Source: Halodesulfovibrio sp.
Lineage (GTDB): Bacteria; Desulfobacterota; Desulfovibrionia; Desulfovibrionales; Desulfovibrionaceae
Assembly: GCA_003252375.1 (NCBI GenBank)
Contig: QKEJ01000038.1
Location: forward strand, 1 to 64,000
DNA length: 64,000 bases
Direction: 5' to 3'
Both the position numbers and the translations under genes were made by a program. This document shows positions 37,599 through 45,552 of the stretch, in pieces; position 1 is the first letter of the stretch, and each line of letters opens with the position of its first letter. Below the pieces are notes generated by a model that had not been told where the DNA came from, ran no database searches, and worked only from the letters and a program-made list of their open reading frames with translations.

Positions 37599-37632
37599 AA
37601 AAATGGCGCCCGCACGAGTCGTGCAGGCGCCC
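37599..37632 (-). terminator. Terminator of the MoaE-like gene
   Basis: 13-bp stem with one mismatch (GGCGCCCGCACGA / TCGTGCAGGCGCC) followed on the minus strand by ATTTTT. Confidence 0.85.
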
Positions 37633-37658
37633 TTGGCAAGACGGAATGGTATGTGACG

Positions 37659-38021
37659 TTAGCCGAAGACTTCTTCCTTGCTGACGGCTTCGGCCTTCAC
37701 TCGATCGAGCAACTCGGCAAAAACGGCTTTGACGTTTTCCCGGATGTCGCCTGCCACAACAAGAAAGAGCAGGTCGTCACCGGGGTGCAGTTCGCCCTCG
37801 TTCGCCTGCGCCAGAATGCGGAATATGCCGTCCCGCTGCTCCATTTCCTTGCAGATGGCTTCAATTCGGGCATGGTCGGGCGTGACGCGCACTGCGACGA
37901 CGTTGTTCTTGTCCTTGCGTGACCAGGCGCGTACGACACCGTTATGAATGAGCATCATGCCCACGTTGTCGGAAAAGCCGGGTTGGCGTTTCAGGTCGGC
38001 AAGGGCTGCATTGAGATCCAT
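37659..38021 (-). CDS. MoaE-like protein (molybdopterin synthase large subunit family)
   Basis: The 120-aa protein matches MoaE in its later part: NVGMMLIHNGVVRAWSR, a central VTPDHARIEAICKEMEQ helix, DGIFRILAQANEGELHPGDDLLFLVVAGDIRENVKAVFAELLDRVKAEAVSKEEVF, which parallels MoaE's GxLxxGE..V.V...HR..AF....IDxxK...P.WKKE. It is shorter than classical MoaE (~150) and no moaD or other molybdenum cofactor gene is adjacent. ATG at 38021 has GAGGT upstream. Whether it is a working MPT synthase subunit is uncertain. Divergent from the TPR gene with only 34 bases between. Confidence 0.7.
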   Translation of the reverse strand: MDLNAALADLKRQPGFSDNVGMMLIHNGVVRAWSRKDKNNVVAVRVTPDHARIEAICKEMEQRDGIFRILAQANEGELHPGDDLLFLVVAGDIRENVKAVFAELLDRVKAEAVSKEEVFG

Positions 38022-38055
38022 GGATACCTCCGCGTTCAAAGAATAGGAATACAGA

Positions 38056-40668
38056 ATGGCCAGACTTTCGACATTGCTTAGCAAACTCCCCCAGTTCAAG
38101 GAAGCCCGAATGGTAGCCTCCGGCTACGGGCTGTGGACGAACTGGGATGGTGACCTGAATGTCTCCATTACGCAAACGCTTCAGGATTACGGGGGATTGC
38201 AGATAGCCATTGACCGGGATCAGGCCGTCTGGTTTTTCTTTTCCACGGATATCTACCTTGCGCTGGCCCGACTGGAGGTTTGGGGAAAGTTCAATAAACT
38301 CCCTGTTTTTGCGCAGGTTTTTCCTGCCAAGCTGCTGTTCAGCAGCAAACGTGAGATTAATATTTCCGTTGATACGACTCTGGCAGCACAGACGGCCATC
38401 GTGCCGGAGGATCTGGAGATATGGATTCACTCCAGAGCCCGCGAAGACGGCAAGTCCATTCCCGGCCTTACCTTTGAGGACCGTAAGCCCTACACGGGGC
38501 TGGCCTCTGCCGAGTGGTCTGTGCTGCATGCCGATTCCCGTCTGCCGTTTCAGTCGGCCATGGGCTGGTACGGCGTGCTCAAGCCCTTGGGGAACCCCCT
38601 GGAAAAGGGGTTTCAGGCCGGGTGGCGTGAATTTTTCAAGGAAATTGAGGCCTTGTTTCAGCGCTTGAAGATCAAGTTCATGATCTTTGAGACATATGTC
38701 TTTTTCCAGATGGACAACCTGAGGGTGTTGCGGCTCTGGTGCCGGGAATACCTCTCTCTTATCGCCACGCTCAAGGAAGAGGCGCCGGAACGGTACTGGC
38801 CGTGTGTACAGGCCATCGTGGACCGCAAGGGCCTCAACTTCAACAATGAGCTGCACAAGAAGGTACGGCTTGATTGGGATCAGCTGGTTCCCGACTTTCC
38901 GCACATGAGTTACCGCAATGCGTATCTCATGGGGGAAGGGTTCGAGGTGCACGATACCCGGTTCAATGTCGAATCGAGCAGCGTGGATGACTGGTGCAAC
39001 ATCAACCTGGCCATGCAGGGAGAGGAAAGTCTCGGCATGCTGCCGGTGGTCATTTCCAACAGACTGGTGGCAGGGGCCAACAACCACTGCTTCTATTGCG
39101 GATTGAGGACGCATGAGCCTTCCGCCTGTCCCACACGCCGTTTCGAGGAGCTTGATTCCGGCATCTGGCGCAAGATTGCCTCCATGGAATTCGAGACCAT
39201 CAACCAGGGATTCAAGAGCATAGAGGATGCCTTGCAGGGCGATGTGCAGGAAGGCATAGCAGAAATTCTTGGCCGTGACGGGCTGGATAATGTGCTGCTG
39301 CGGGCCGTCTTCTCGGTGACCGATACCTTCCAGTTCCGCATGATGCGGCGCATGTGGATATCACGCGGCAAGGATTATCCCAAGGGGTTGGAGGAAATCG
39401 CTCCCAAGGATGAAAATCCGGTCTGGAACCTGCTCAACACCGTCATTGACGGTGACATCATCCATGCGGACAAGGAGCTGCAGCAGGTTGTCATCCGCTA
39501 TCCGCGGGATTTTCGTTCCCGGACCATCAACGGCTTCATCGCCATGGAGCGCGGCGATCTGGTGCGTGCCCAGCAACTCTGGAAAGAGGCGGAATCCTTC
39601 TGCACGTCTCCGCTGTTGCAGGCGTACCACGTCTTTCTGCAGGCCCGTAACCTCGAGATTCAGGGGCGGTATCAGCAGGCCAGCAATCTGTACAAGCAGG
39701 TTCTGCGTCTTTGTCCCATGTGGCTGGAAGCCATCTACCGTCAGGCCGTGTGTCAGGTGAAGATGGGCTTTGCCGATCAGGCCATGGGCTTTCTGGTCAA
39801 CCTGATCGAAAAGGACCCCAACATGTTCAACCGGGTGCTGCTTGATCCGGAAATGGAACGTGGTCATATCCAGATTCTTTCGGCCCTGCACGCGCCGTGG
39901 ACAGATGCGGAAACCAAGGCCGGCCAGATGCGCGAAGGGCTGGAGAAGCTCCGTATGGACATCGCCACCTGGTTCCCCGAGGAACACCCCTTTGCCGAAC
40001 AGGCGGCTGCGCGCATTTCCCGTTTGATGCAGCTGAGCGAAGTGAAGAACTTCGTTTCCTTCATGGGGTTGCTGCAGGGGCGGGAAAAGCTGGACAGGGA
40101 TCTGCAGATACGGGTGAACCAGGAAGCACGCGACCTGAAACAGAAGTTCAAGCACTATCTGGACAGGCTGACCTACATTCGCGACGAGGCGGCGTGGTTC
40201 CCCTTCCCGAGCATTCTCATCGAGTTCAACAAGCAGTACAACCTGTGTGCTGCAAACCTGAACTGGGCGCTGAAGACCCATTTTCAGGTGGCGGATACCT
40301 TCAAGCGGGCTCAGAAGATGGCGGAGGTGGAGGAAGAACGGCTGCTGCTGCTTGAAGGGCGGCTGCGCTTTCTCAGGGTGGTGCGTGACGCCACGCTGTT
40401 CATGCTGATTCTGGGCAAGACCTTCTTCTGGTTGGAACTGGCCTTTCTGCTGCTGACCCTCATCGGGCTGCCGCTGACCATATACTACGGGCAGACCATC
40501 GACGCCACATGGGCTACCGGACTGCTTGTGAAGCAGAAGTGGCAGATACAGAAGGGGCTCATCATCATTCTGTCGGTCCTTGCGCTGGGGCTTGCCTCGC
40601 TGCGGACCGCCGTGGTGTTCGACAAGACGAAGGACAGGCTGTTCCGCAAGGCCCGTGGCGAACTCTAG
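38056..40668 (+). CDS. TPR-containing membrane protein with a CCHC zinc knuckle (870 aa)
   Basis: Function unknown. The first ~330 residues are a mixed alpha/beta region with WF and aromatic clusters. Residues 345-358 read CFYCGLRTHEPSAC, an exact CX2CX4HX4C zinc knuckle. Residues ~465-600 form TPR-like helical repeats (AMERGDLVRAQQLWKEA; GRYQQASNLYKQVLRLCP). A long helical region follows, then two C-terminal membrane helices (FWLELAFLLLTLIGLPLTIYY and GLIIILSVLALGLASLRTAVVF) and a short basic tail. No signal peptide is visible, so the bulk is probably cytoplasmic with a C-terminal anchor. AGGAA before ATG. The zinc knuckle suggests nucleic-acid or protein binding. Confidence 0.8.
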   Translation: MARLSTLLSKLPQFKEARMVASGYGLWTNWDGDLNVSITQTLQDYGGLQIAIDRDQAVWFFFSTDIYLALARLEVWGKFNKLPVFAQVFPAKLLFSSKREINISVDTTLAAQTAIVPEDLEIWIHSRAREDGKSIPGLTFEDRKPYTGLASAEWSVLHADSRLPFQSAMGWYGVLKPLGNPLEKGFQAGWREFFKEIEALFQRLKIKFMIFETYVFFQMDNLRVLRLWCREYLSLIATLKEEAPERYWPCVQAIVDRKGLNFNNELHKKVRLDWDQLVPDFPHMSYRNAYLMGEGFEVHDTRFNVESSSVDDWCNINLAMQGEESLGMLPVVISNRLVAGANNHCFYCGLRTHEPSACPTRRFEELDSGIWRKIASMEFETINQGFKSIEDALQGDVQEGIAEILGRDGLDNVLLRAVFSVTDTFQFRMMRRMWISRGKDYPKGLEEIAPKDENPVWNLLNTVIDGDIIHADKELQQVVIRYPRDFRSRTINGFIAMERGDLVRAQQLWKEAESFCTSPLLQAYHVFLQARNLEIQGRYQQASNLYKQVLRLCPMWLEAIYRQAVCQVKMGFADQAMGFLVNLIEKDPNMFNRVLLDPEMERGHIQILSALHAPWTDAETKAGQMREGLEKLRMDIATWFPEEHPFAEQAAARISRLMQLSEVKNFVSFMGLLQGREKLDRDLQIRVNQEARDLKQKFKHYLDRLTYIRDEAAWFPFPSILIEFNKQYNLCAANLNWALKTHFQVADTFKRAQKMAEVEEERLLLLEGRLRFLRVVRDATLFMLILGKTFFWLELAFLLLTLIGLPLTIYYGQTIDATWATGLLVKQKWQIQKGLIIILSVLALGLASLRTAVVFDKTKDRLFRKARGEL

Positions 40669-40682
40669 CCCCTGCCTGGAGG

Positions 40683-41579
40683 TTACGCGCTTGCGCTTCC
40701 GTGCCAGATGGTGCGTGTCTCCCGGATGAAGGATTCCAGAAGGGGGTCGTCCATCCGTCTTTCAAGGCAGGCCAGACTGAGGGGGACGCTCATGGGTTCC
40801 TCCCATATGGCCACAACGCCCTCCGCTTCCAGCGATTCCGCAATATCCCTCCGCATGGTGGTTACCCCTTTGCCGTTGGCCACCATTTCCCGGACAATGG
40901 CTTCATCCAGCGCGTCCGCCACGGGGCGCGGCTGAACACCGAATTCCGCCATGCGCTCGGCAACAAGCCTGTGGAAGGGGCATTCGCACGTTGACCATAA
41001 CCAGGGCAGCTCTGCCAGCGTGCGCCAAGTGAAGTCCGAAACCCTCCGGACTGTCTTCAGGAAACGGATGGGAATGACGACCGCCGTCGGGACGTCGGTC
41101 AGCCATGTTTCGACGATGCCTTCATCTCCGCTCATGCCGAACCGGAATCCGACGTCCAGCACTCCCTCCCGCAGCAGACTCGTGGTTGCCAGGGTTTGCG
41201 AGGTGATGAATTCGAGCCGAATATCCGGGTAAAGGCGTTCCATGCGGGCATCAAGGGCACGCATCCGCAGGAAAAGCGGATCGGTGTTCAGACCCACCGT
41301 CAATGTCCCGCTGAGCGAATTGGTCAGCTTGGTGGCTGTCAGGCGCATGGTATCTGCCGCTTCGAGAATTACCCCGGCCTGCTGAAGCAGAATCTTGCCA
41401 TTGGGGGTGAGCACCATGCCCCGCGCCTTGCGTTCGAAGAGGATGACATTGAGTGAATCCTCCAGTCCCCGTATCTGCGTACTGAGGGCGGATTGGCTGA
41501 TGTGCAGCATGCGGGCGGCGCGGGTGAGGTTCTGTTCGCGCGCCACGCAGAGAAAGGATCTGAGCTGGTTGAGTTCCAT
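40683..41579 (-). CDS. LysR-family transcriptional regulator
   Basis: A 298-aa regulator: N-terminal winged helix (LRSFLCVAREQNLTRAARMLHISQSALSTQIRGLEDSLN) and a C-terminal effector-binding fold (LTVGLNTDPLFLRMR onward). ATG at 41579 has GGAGG; the track's extra residue is a TTG. Divergent from the APC permease gene 144 bases away, which is its likely target by the usual LysR arrangement. The ligand is probably the permease substrate. Confidence 0.92.
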   Translation of the reverse strand: MELNQLRSFLCVAREQNLTRAARMLHISQSALSTQIRGLEDSLNVILFERKARGMVLTPNGKILLQQAGVILEAADTMRLTATKLTNSLSGTLTVGLNTDPLFLRMRALDARMERLYPDIRLEFITSQTLATTSLLREGVLDVGFRFGMSGDEGIVETWLTDVPTAVVIPIRFLKTVRRVSDFTWRTLAELPWLWSTCECPFHRLVAERMAEFGVQPRPVADALDEAIVREMVANGKGVTTMRRDIAESLEAEGVVAIWEEPMSVPLSLACLERRMDDPLLESFIRETRTIWHGSASA

Positions 41580-41723
41580 CAATGCCTCCGGGGACAGTTG
41601 GGCAGCCGGATCGTTCGATGAATGAGAATGCTGCCTTCATGAAATTCTGTTGGATGGAATGATCTGAATACGTCATTACAGATCCGTCAGCAAGACGACA
41701 CCCTGTACAAAGGAGATTCGGAC

Positions 41724-42965
41724 ATGAGCAAAGGCAGACTCGGCCCATTTTTATTGAGCGGACTGATGGTGGGACCGGTACTGGGGTCGGGTATCTTCAT
41801 TCTGCCCCCGCTGGTGCATGCCGCCGCAGGAACATGGGCTTTGCCTGCATGGGGCGTTACCGTACTGTTGAACGCTGTCTTCGCCTTCGTGTTCGCCTTT
41901 CTTTCGGTTCAGTTTCCCGGGGACGGTGGGGCGGCAGACGCCATTGCAGCCGTGCTGGGACAACGGGCCCGCCGTCTGGCCTCCTATTACCTGATTTCGG
42001 CCGTCATTTTCGGTCCGGCTGCGGTGCTTCTGACCATTGCACGGTATATTCCCATGCCGTTGCTGGATGCGCTGCCCGGCGGCCGAATGGCCGTGGCCCT
42101 TGCGCTTGTTCCCATCGGGTACCTGCTGCTCCTGCAGCACATCAGGGCCGTGGGCACTGTTGCTCTGGTGCTTTCCTCCGTATCCACGGTTCTGCTCCTG
42201 ACAGGCGGTGTGCTGGTGCTTGGCTGGCACAGTAACGGGGTCTCGCTGGCTCCCGCTGCGGCGGAGTTTGACACCGGCGTATTCGGCCATGTCCTGCTCA
42301 TGCTGTTCTGGATCATTGTGGGCTGGGAAGTGGTGGGCAACTACAGCGGCGAAGTGGACGATCCGCGCAGAACCATTCCGCGTGCCGTCATGGGCAGCGT
42401 TGCCGCAGTGACCCTTGTGGAGCTGTGCGTGGCGGCTGCCATGAGCAGGGCGGCGGTTCCCGCTGAGGCTGGGTATGGCATGGCGCAGCTCTTTTATCCG
42501 CTTTTCGGCACGGCCGGGGCAACGGTCTGCGCGTTGCTGGTGGCGGCGCTGTGCACGACAACCTATCTCATGTTCGTCGGTGGTGTGGCCCGCCTCATGG
42601 CTTCTCTTGCAGAGGATGGCGCATTGCCTGCCGTGCTCGGCCGGCGCAATGGCAACGGGGTGCCGGTTGCGGGACTTACCGTGCTCTGCGTCATGCAGGC
42701 GGCATCACTGGTGGCATGTCTTGCCGGAATAGCGCGGCTGGAATCGCTGGTTGCCATTGCCAGTGGTTTCTTTCTTGCCAACGCGCTGGTGGGAATTCTG
42801 GCTGCGGTGCGCATTCTGCCTGCACGGTGGCACAAGGGATGTGCTCTGGTGCTTGCGGTTGTTCTGTGCATGGTTCTGGCCCAGGCAGCATGGTTTGTCC
42901 TGCTGGCCATTGTGGTGCTGGCCTGTGTGTGTTTGGCCCGGCCTGGGCGGGTGCTGTCGGCGTGA
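41724..42965 (+). CDS. APC-superfamily amino acid permease (413 aa)
   Basis: About twelve membrane helices with the APC signature at the first helix (LMVGPVLGSGIFILPPLV), a GG-GAADAIAAVLG segment and a FWIIVGWEVVGNYSGEVDDPRRTIPRAV helix 6-loop typical of YjeH/amino-acid exporters and permeases. AAAGGAG before the ATG. The divergent LysR gene probably controls it. Direction and substrate not determinable. Confidence 0.9.
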   Translation: MSKGRLGPFLLSGLMVGPVLGSGIFILPPLVHAAAGTWALPAWGVTVLLNAVFAFVFAFLSVQFPGDGGAADAIAAVLGQRARRLASYYLISAVIFGPAAVLLTIARYIPMPLLDALPGGRMAVALALVPIGYLLLLQHIRAVGTVALVLSSVSTVLLLTGGVLVLGWHSNGVSLAPAAAEFDTGVFGHVLLMLFWIIVGWEVVGNYSGEVDDPRRTIPRAVMGSVAAVTLVELCVAAAMSRAAVPAEAGYGMAQLFYPLFGTAGATVCALLVAALCTTTYLMFVGGVARLMASLAEDGALPAVLGRRNGNGVPVAGLTVLCVMQAASLVACLAGIARLESLVAIASGFFLANALVGILAAVRILPARWHKGCALVLAVVLCMVLAQAAWFVLLAIVVLACVCLARPGRVLSA

Positions 42966-43014
42966 TGAGCGATGTGGAAATTCCTGCAAGGATATGAATT
43001 TGATGGGTTCCGTG

Positions 43015-43043
43015 TTTACACAATCGTCAATTTATCATATCTG
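43015..43043 (+). promoter_or_regulatory. Predicted sigma-70 promoter of the rubrerythrin gene
   Basis: TTTACA and TATCTG, 17-base spacer, about 115 bases before the start codon. Confidence 0.6.
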
Positions 43044-43052
43044 AGTGCTCAG
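43041..43052. promoter_or_regulatory. Palindrome overlapping the rubrerythrin promoter
   Basis: CTGAGTGCTCAG, a perfect 5-bp inverted repeat with a two-base centre, overlaps the -10 box and expected start point. It may be an operator for repression. It does not resemble a PerR or Fur box. Confidence 0.45.
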
Positions 43053-43157
43053 TGAATTTTGTGCAACCGCTTACTTGCCGTTGCTCCGCCTTTTCCTGTG
43101 TCGTGCGCAGGAGGAAACTGGCAGGGCGACGGACTACCACGACAGGAGAAACACGTA

Positions 43158-43736
43158 ATGGCTAAATCCATCAAGGGCTCCCGCACCGAACGGAATCTGC
43201 TCACTTCCTTTGCCGGGGAATCCCAGGCCCGCAACCGTTACACCTACTTTGCAGCCATTGCCCGCAAGGAAGGGTTTGTTCAGATATCCCATATTTTTGA
43301 AGAGACGGCCAACCACGAAAAGGAACACGCCAAGCGCATGTTCAAATTCCTTGAAGGGGGCGAGGTGGAGATCACCGCTTCCTACCCCGCTGGCAAGCTC
43401 GGCTCCACGCTGGAGTGTCTGAAGGCGGCTGCTGACGGTGAGCATGAGGAGTTCGTTGAACTCTATCCCGAGTTTGCGCGTGTCGCCGACGAGGAAGGGT
43501 ATCCCGAGGTGGCCGAGATGTACCGCCGCATCTGTGTGGCCGAGGAGTATCACGAGGAGCGTTACCGTGCGCTCATCAAGAACATCGAAACCGACCGCGT
43601 GTTCCGCAAGGACGGCGAGATCGTATGGCGTTGCCGCAACTGCGGATACAACCACAAGGGCGCCGAAGCTCCGGAAACCTGTCCCGCGTGCGTGCATCCC
43701 CAGGCGCATTTCGAGATGAAGGCCACCAACTGGTAG
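43158..43736 (+). CDS. rbr: Rubrerythrin
   Basis: A 192-aa non-haem iron peroxidase that reduces hydrogen peroxide in anaerobes. The N-terminal ferritin-like four-helix domain holds diiron ligands in FAGESQARNRY, FEETANHEKEH, EEFVELYPEF and EEYHEERY; the C-terminal rubredoxin domain has CRNCGY and CPACVHP. ATG at 43158 with CAGGAG. The preceding promoter carries a palindrome. Confidence 0.97.
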   Translation: MAKSIKGSRTERNLLTSFAGESQARNRYTYFAAIARKEGFVQISHIFEETANHEKEHAKRMFKFLEGGEVEITASYPAGKLGSTLECLKAAADGEHEEFVELYPEFARVADEEGYPEVAEMYRRICVAEEYHEERYRALIKNIETDRVFRKDGEIVWRCRNCGYNHKGAEAPETCPACVHPQAHFEMKATNW

Positions 43737-43765
43737 CCGCTGCGGCAACATGGTTTGTCTGATAG

Positions 43766-43800
43766 AAAAAGGGGCACCGGATTTTTTCCGGTGCCCCTTT
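43766..43800. terminator. Bidirectional terminator between rbr and the YcaO gene
   Basis: A perfect 14-bp stem AAAGGGGCACCGGA/TCCGGTGCCCCTTT; five T on the minus strand, three on the plus. Confidence 0.88.
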
Positions 43801-43820
43801 CTGTTGTCAGGAGGTGGTTC

Positions 43821-45551
43821 CTAGCAGGCGCGCAGTTCGTCCAGATGTGTCCTGGCGAACTCGATGCCGGGATCGATTTCCAGCGCTGCGGAGAGATACT
43901 CTTCTGCCTCCTCGCGTTGTCCAAGGAACTTGCAGCACAGGCCGAGGTTGGCAAGATCTATGGCGGAGCCCTTGTCCAGATCCCTGATGAGGGTCCGGAA
44001 GTCGTCTGCCGCTTCCGCGTACATGCCCAGCTTGAAGTGGGTGACTCCACGGAAGTTGAAGTACTCCTTCATCTCCGGACAGAGGCGAACGGCCCTGTTC
44101 AATCCGGGAAGGGCATCCTGCCAGGCTTCCCGCAGGGTATGGCAGTAGCCGCTGTAGAAGGCCGCAAGCCCCTTGGCGTCATCCTCTGGCTGAAGCGGTT
44201 CAGCTTCCTCGAAAAGGCCGGCGGCCACATCGTATGCCTCGGCCCGCAGGGCCAGCATGCCCTTGAAGAAGGGCAGAAAGTGCGCATCGGGATACACGCG
44301 TTCCAGTACGTCCAGCCCTTCGGCAGCCTGTTTGGCGTCGTATTCCTCACTGAGGATGCGGCCGATGAACAGGCCAAGGGAGGCGTTCTTGTCCCGTTCC
44401 CGGAACCGGAATCCGGGAACAAAGCTGTAGTGCGCCGGCACCTCCACTTCGGGGTGCGTGGTCCGGATGGAGTAGAGACGGAACTGCTGCGCGTCCAGCC
44501 CGCGGGCCAGCGCCATGAGTTCTTCGTAGATATCGCCGTGTGCGACGGAGGGCAGCGCCTCCAGGGTGGTCTCGGAGCCGTCGAGCAGCCAGCCGAGGTC
44601 TTCGGGCCGCGCGTACTTGGGAAGTCCGGAAGCCTCGTAGCAGGCACCGGTTTCGAAATCGCCCGCCAGCTGCGCCACCTCGGTCAGGGCACGGACGGCG
44701 GCCTTGACCGGTGAGGAGGCCGTTCCGGCCGTGTAGACGATTTCCGATGTTTCGGGGAAGGTTGCCGGGTCCCAGGCAATGGCGGCCACCGTGGGGACGG
44801 GCATGCCTTCTGAAAAGTCCTTGAGGATGACGACGATGCCGTTGTCCCGGAACTTGCGGAGCAGGTCCGCCAGCACGGGATCTTCCGCACCGTCCGTCAC
44901 GATGGTGGGCACCGGAGTGCCGGCCCGGTCGATGAGGCAGCAGACATGGCGCTCCACCAGTTCGCAGGCTCCCTGAAAGATGGATTCCTCATCCGTGTTG
45001 CCTGCGGAGGAGCCGTTGAATTCACCCAGCTTGCGGAACCAGTCGAGCGGCACGATGCGCTCTTCGCCGGAGAGAATGTCCGTAGCCGGGCAGAACCACC
45101 ACTCCACCAGATCCAGGACCTGAACAGCCTGTTCATGTGGCAGCGTTTCGGAAACGGACTGGAGAATGACATCCAGGCCGATGAGCCGGTTTCCGAAGCG
45201 TTGTGCGGCCTCGGACCATGTGCAGCGCACCATCTCGGGTTTGCGGTCCCAGAAGGTCCAGTAGCTGTAGCGTTCCATCAGCTCCATGAGTGCCGAGGCT
45301 TCAGCCTGGTCAATGGAAGCGCCTTTGCCCATCTGCTTGCGGGTGGGCATGAAGCGGCGTGCATCGGCTCCGCACACGGACAGGAAAACCGGAATGCCCA
45401 GCCGCCCCGTGTCGATGCGCCGGGTCTCCGAAAGAATGCTCGTGTCGAGCCCGGCAAGCCGTTCCTTGACCCGGCGTACCGTTTCCGCAGGAGACATGAC
45501 CTTGTCCTGGTCCGTGGTATAGTGCTTCACGCAGCTTGAGAGTCTGATCAT
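43821..45551 (-). CDS. YcaO-domain protein with C-terminal TPR repeats
   Basis: The 576-aa protein has an N-terminal YcaO ATP-binding domain: SALMELMER (86-94) is the Sx3ExxER motif, SSAGNTDEESIFQGACELVER (~181-201) is the second conserved block, and KAAVRALTEVAQ (~290) is the third, where the usual Arg after Gln is replaced (QLAGD). YcaO enzymes activate a peptide backbone amide with ATP to make azoline or thioamide. Residues ~385-576 are TPR-like helices (SALEIDPGIEF at the end), no PxPxP tail. The ATG is two bases after the methyltransferase stop with no ribosome-binding site of its own, so it is coupled. No TOMM precursor, TfuA or dehydrogenase gene is nearby. The target is unknown; E. 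coli YcaO aids RimO-dependent S12 methylthiolation, one possible analogy. Confidence 0.87.
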   Translation of the reverse strand: MIRLSSCVKHYTTDQDKVMSPAETVRRVKERLAGLDTSILSETRRIDTGRLGIPVFLSVCGADARRFMPTRKQMGKGASIDQAEASALMELMERYSYWTFWDRKPEMVRCTWSEAAQRFGNRLIGLDVILQSVSETLPHEQAVQVLDLVEWWFCPATDILSGEERIVPLDWFRKLGEFNGSSAGNTDEESIFQGACELVERHVCCLIDRAGTPVPTIVTDGAEDPVLADLLRKFRDNGIVVILKDFSEGMPVPTVAAIAWDPATFPETSEIVYTAGTASSPVKAAVRALTEVAQLAGDFETGACYEASGLPKYARPEDLGWLLDGSETTLEALPSVAHGDIYEELMALARGLDAQQFRLYSIRTTHPEVEVPAHYSFVPGFRFRERDKNASLGLFIGRILSEEYDAKQAAEGLDVLERVYPDAHFLPFFKGMLALRAEAYDVAAGLFEEAEPLQPEDDAKGLAAFYSGYCHTLREAWQDALPGLNRAVRLCPEMKEYFNFRGVTHFKLGMYAEAADDFRTLIRDLDKGSAIDLANLGLCCKFLGQREEAEEYLSAALEIDPGIEFARTHLDELRAC

Positions 45552-45552
45552 G

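Larger units (their letters stand above)
36925..37658. other. 734-base region without a convincing gene
   Basis: Several short ORFs (up to 148 codons) occur on both strands, but none has a ribosome-binding site plus protein-like composition. The region holds the chemoreceptor leader (~145 bases), a sigma-28 promoter, a TGAGGGC-CAT-GCCCTCA hairpin at 37301-37317, a nested palindrome at 37447-37472 and the MoaE-like gene's terminator at the far end. I tested by eye for RNase P RNA, tmRNA, SRP RNA and GEMM riboswitch cores and saw none. Confidence 0.6.

Noticed and set aside
42966-43157. PerR box upstream of rubrerythrin
   Set aside because: No TTATAAT-N-ATTATAA-like sequence; only the CTGAGTGCTCAG palindrome is present.
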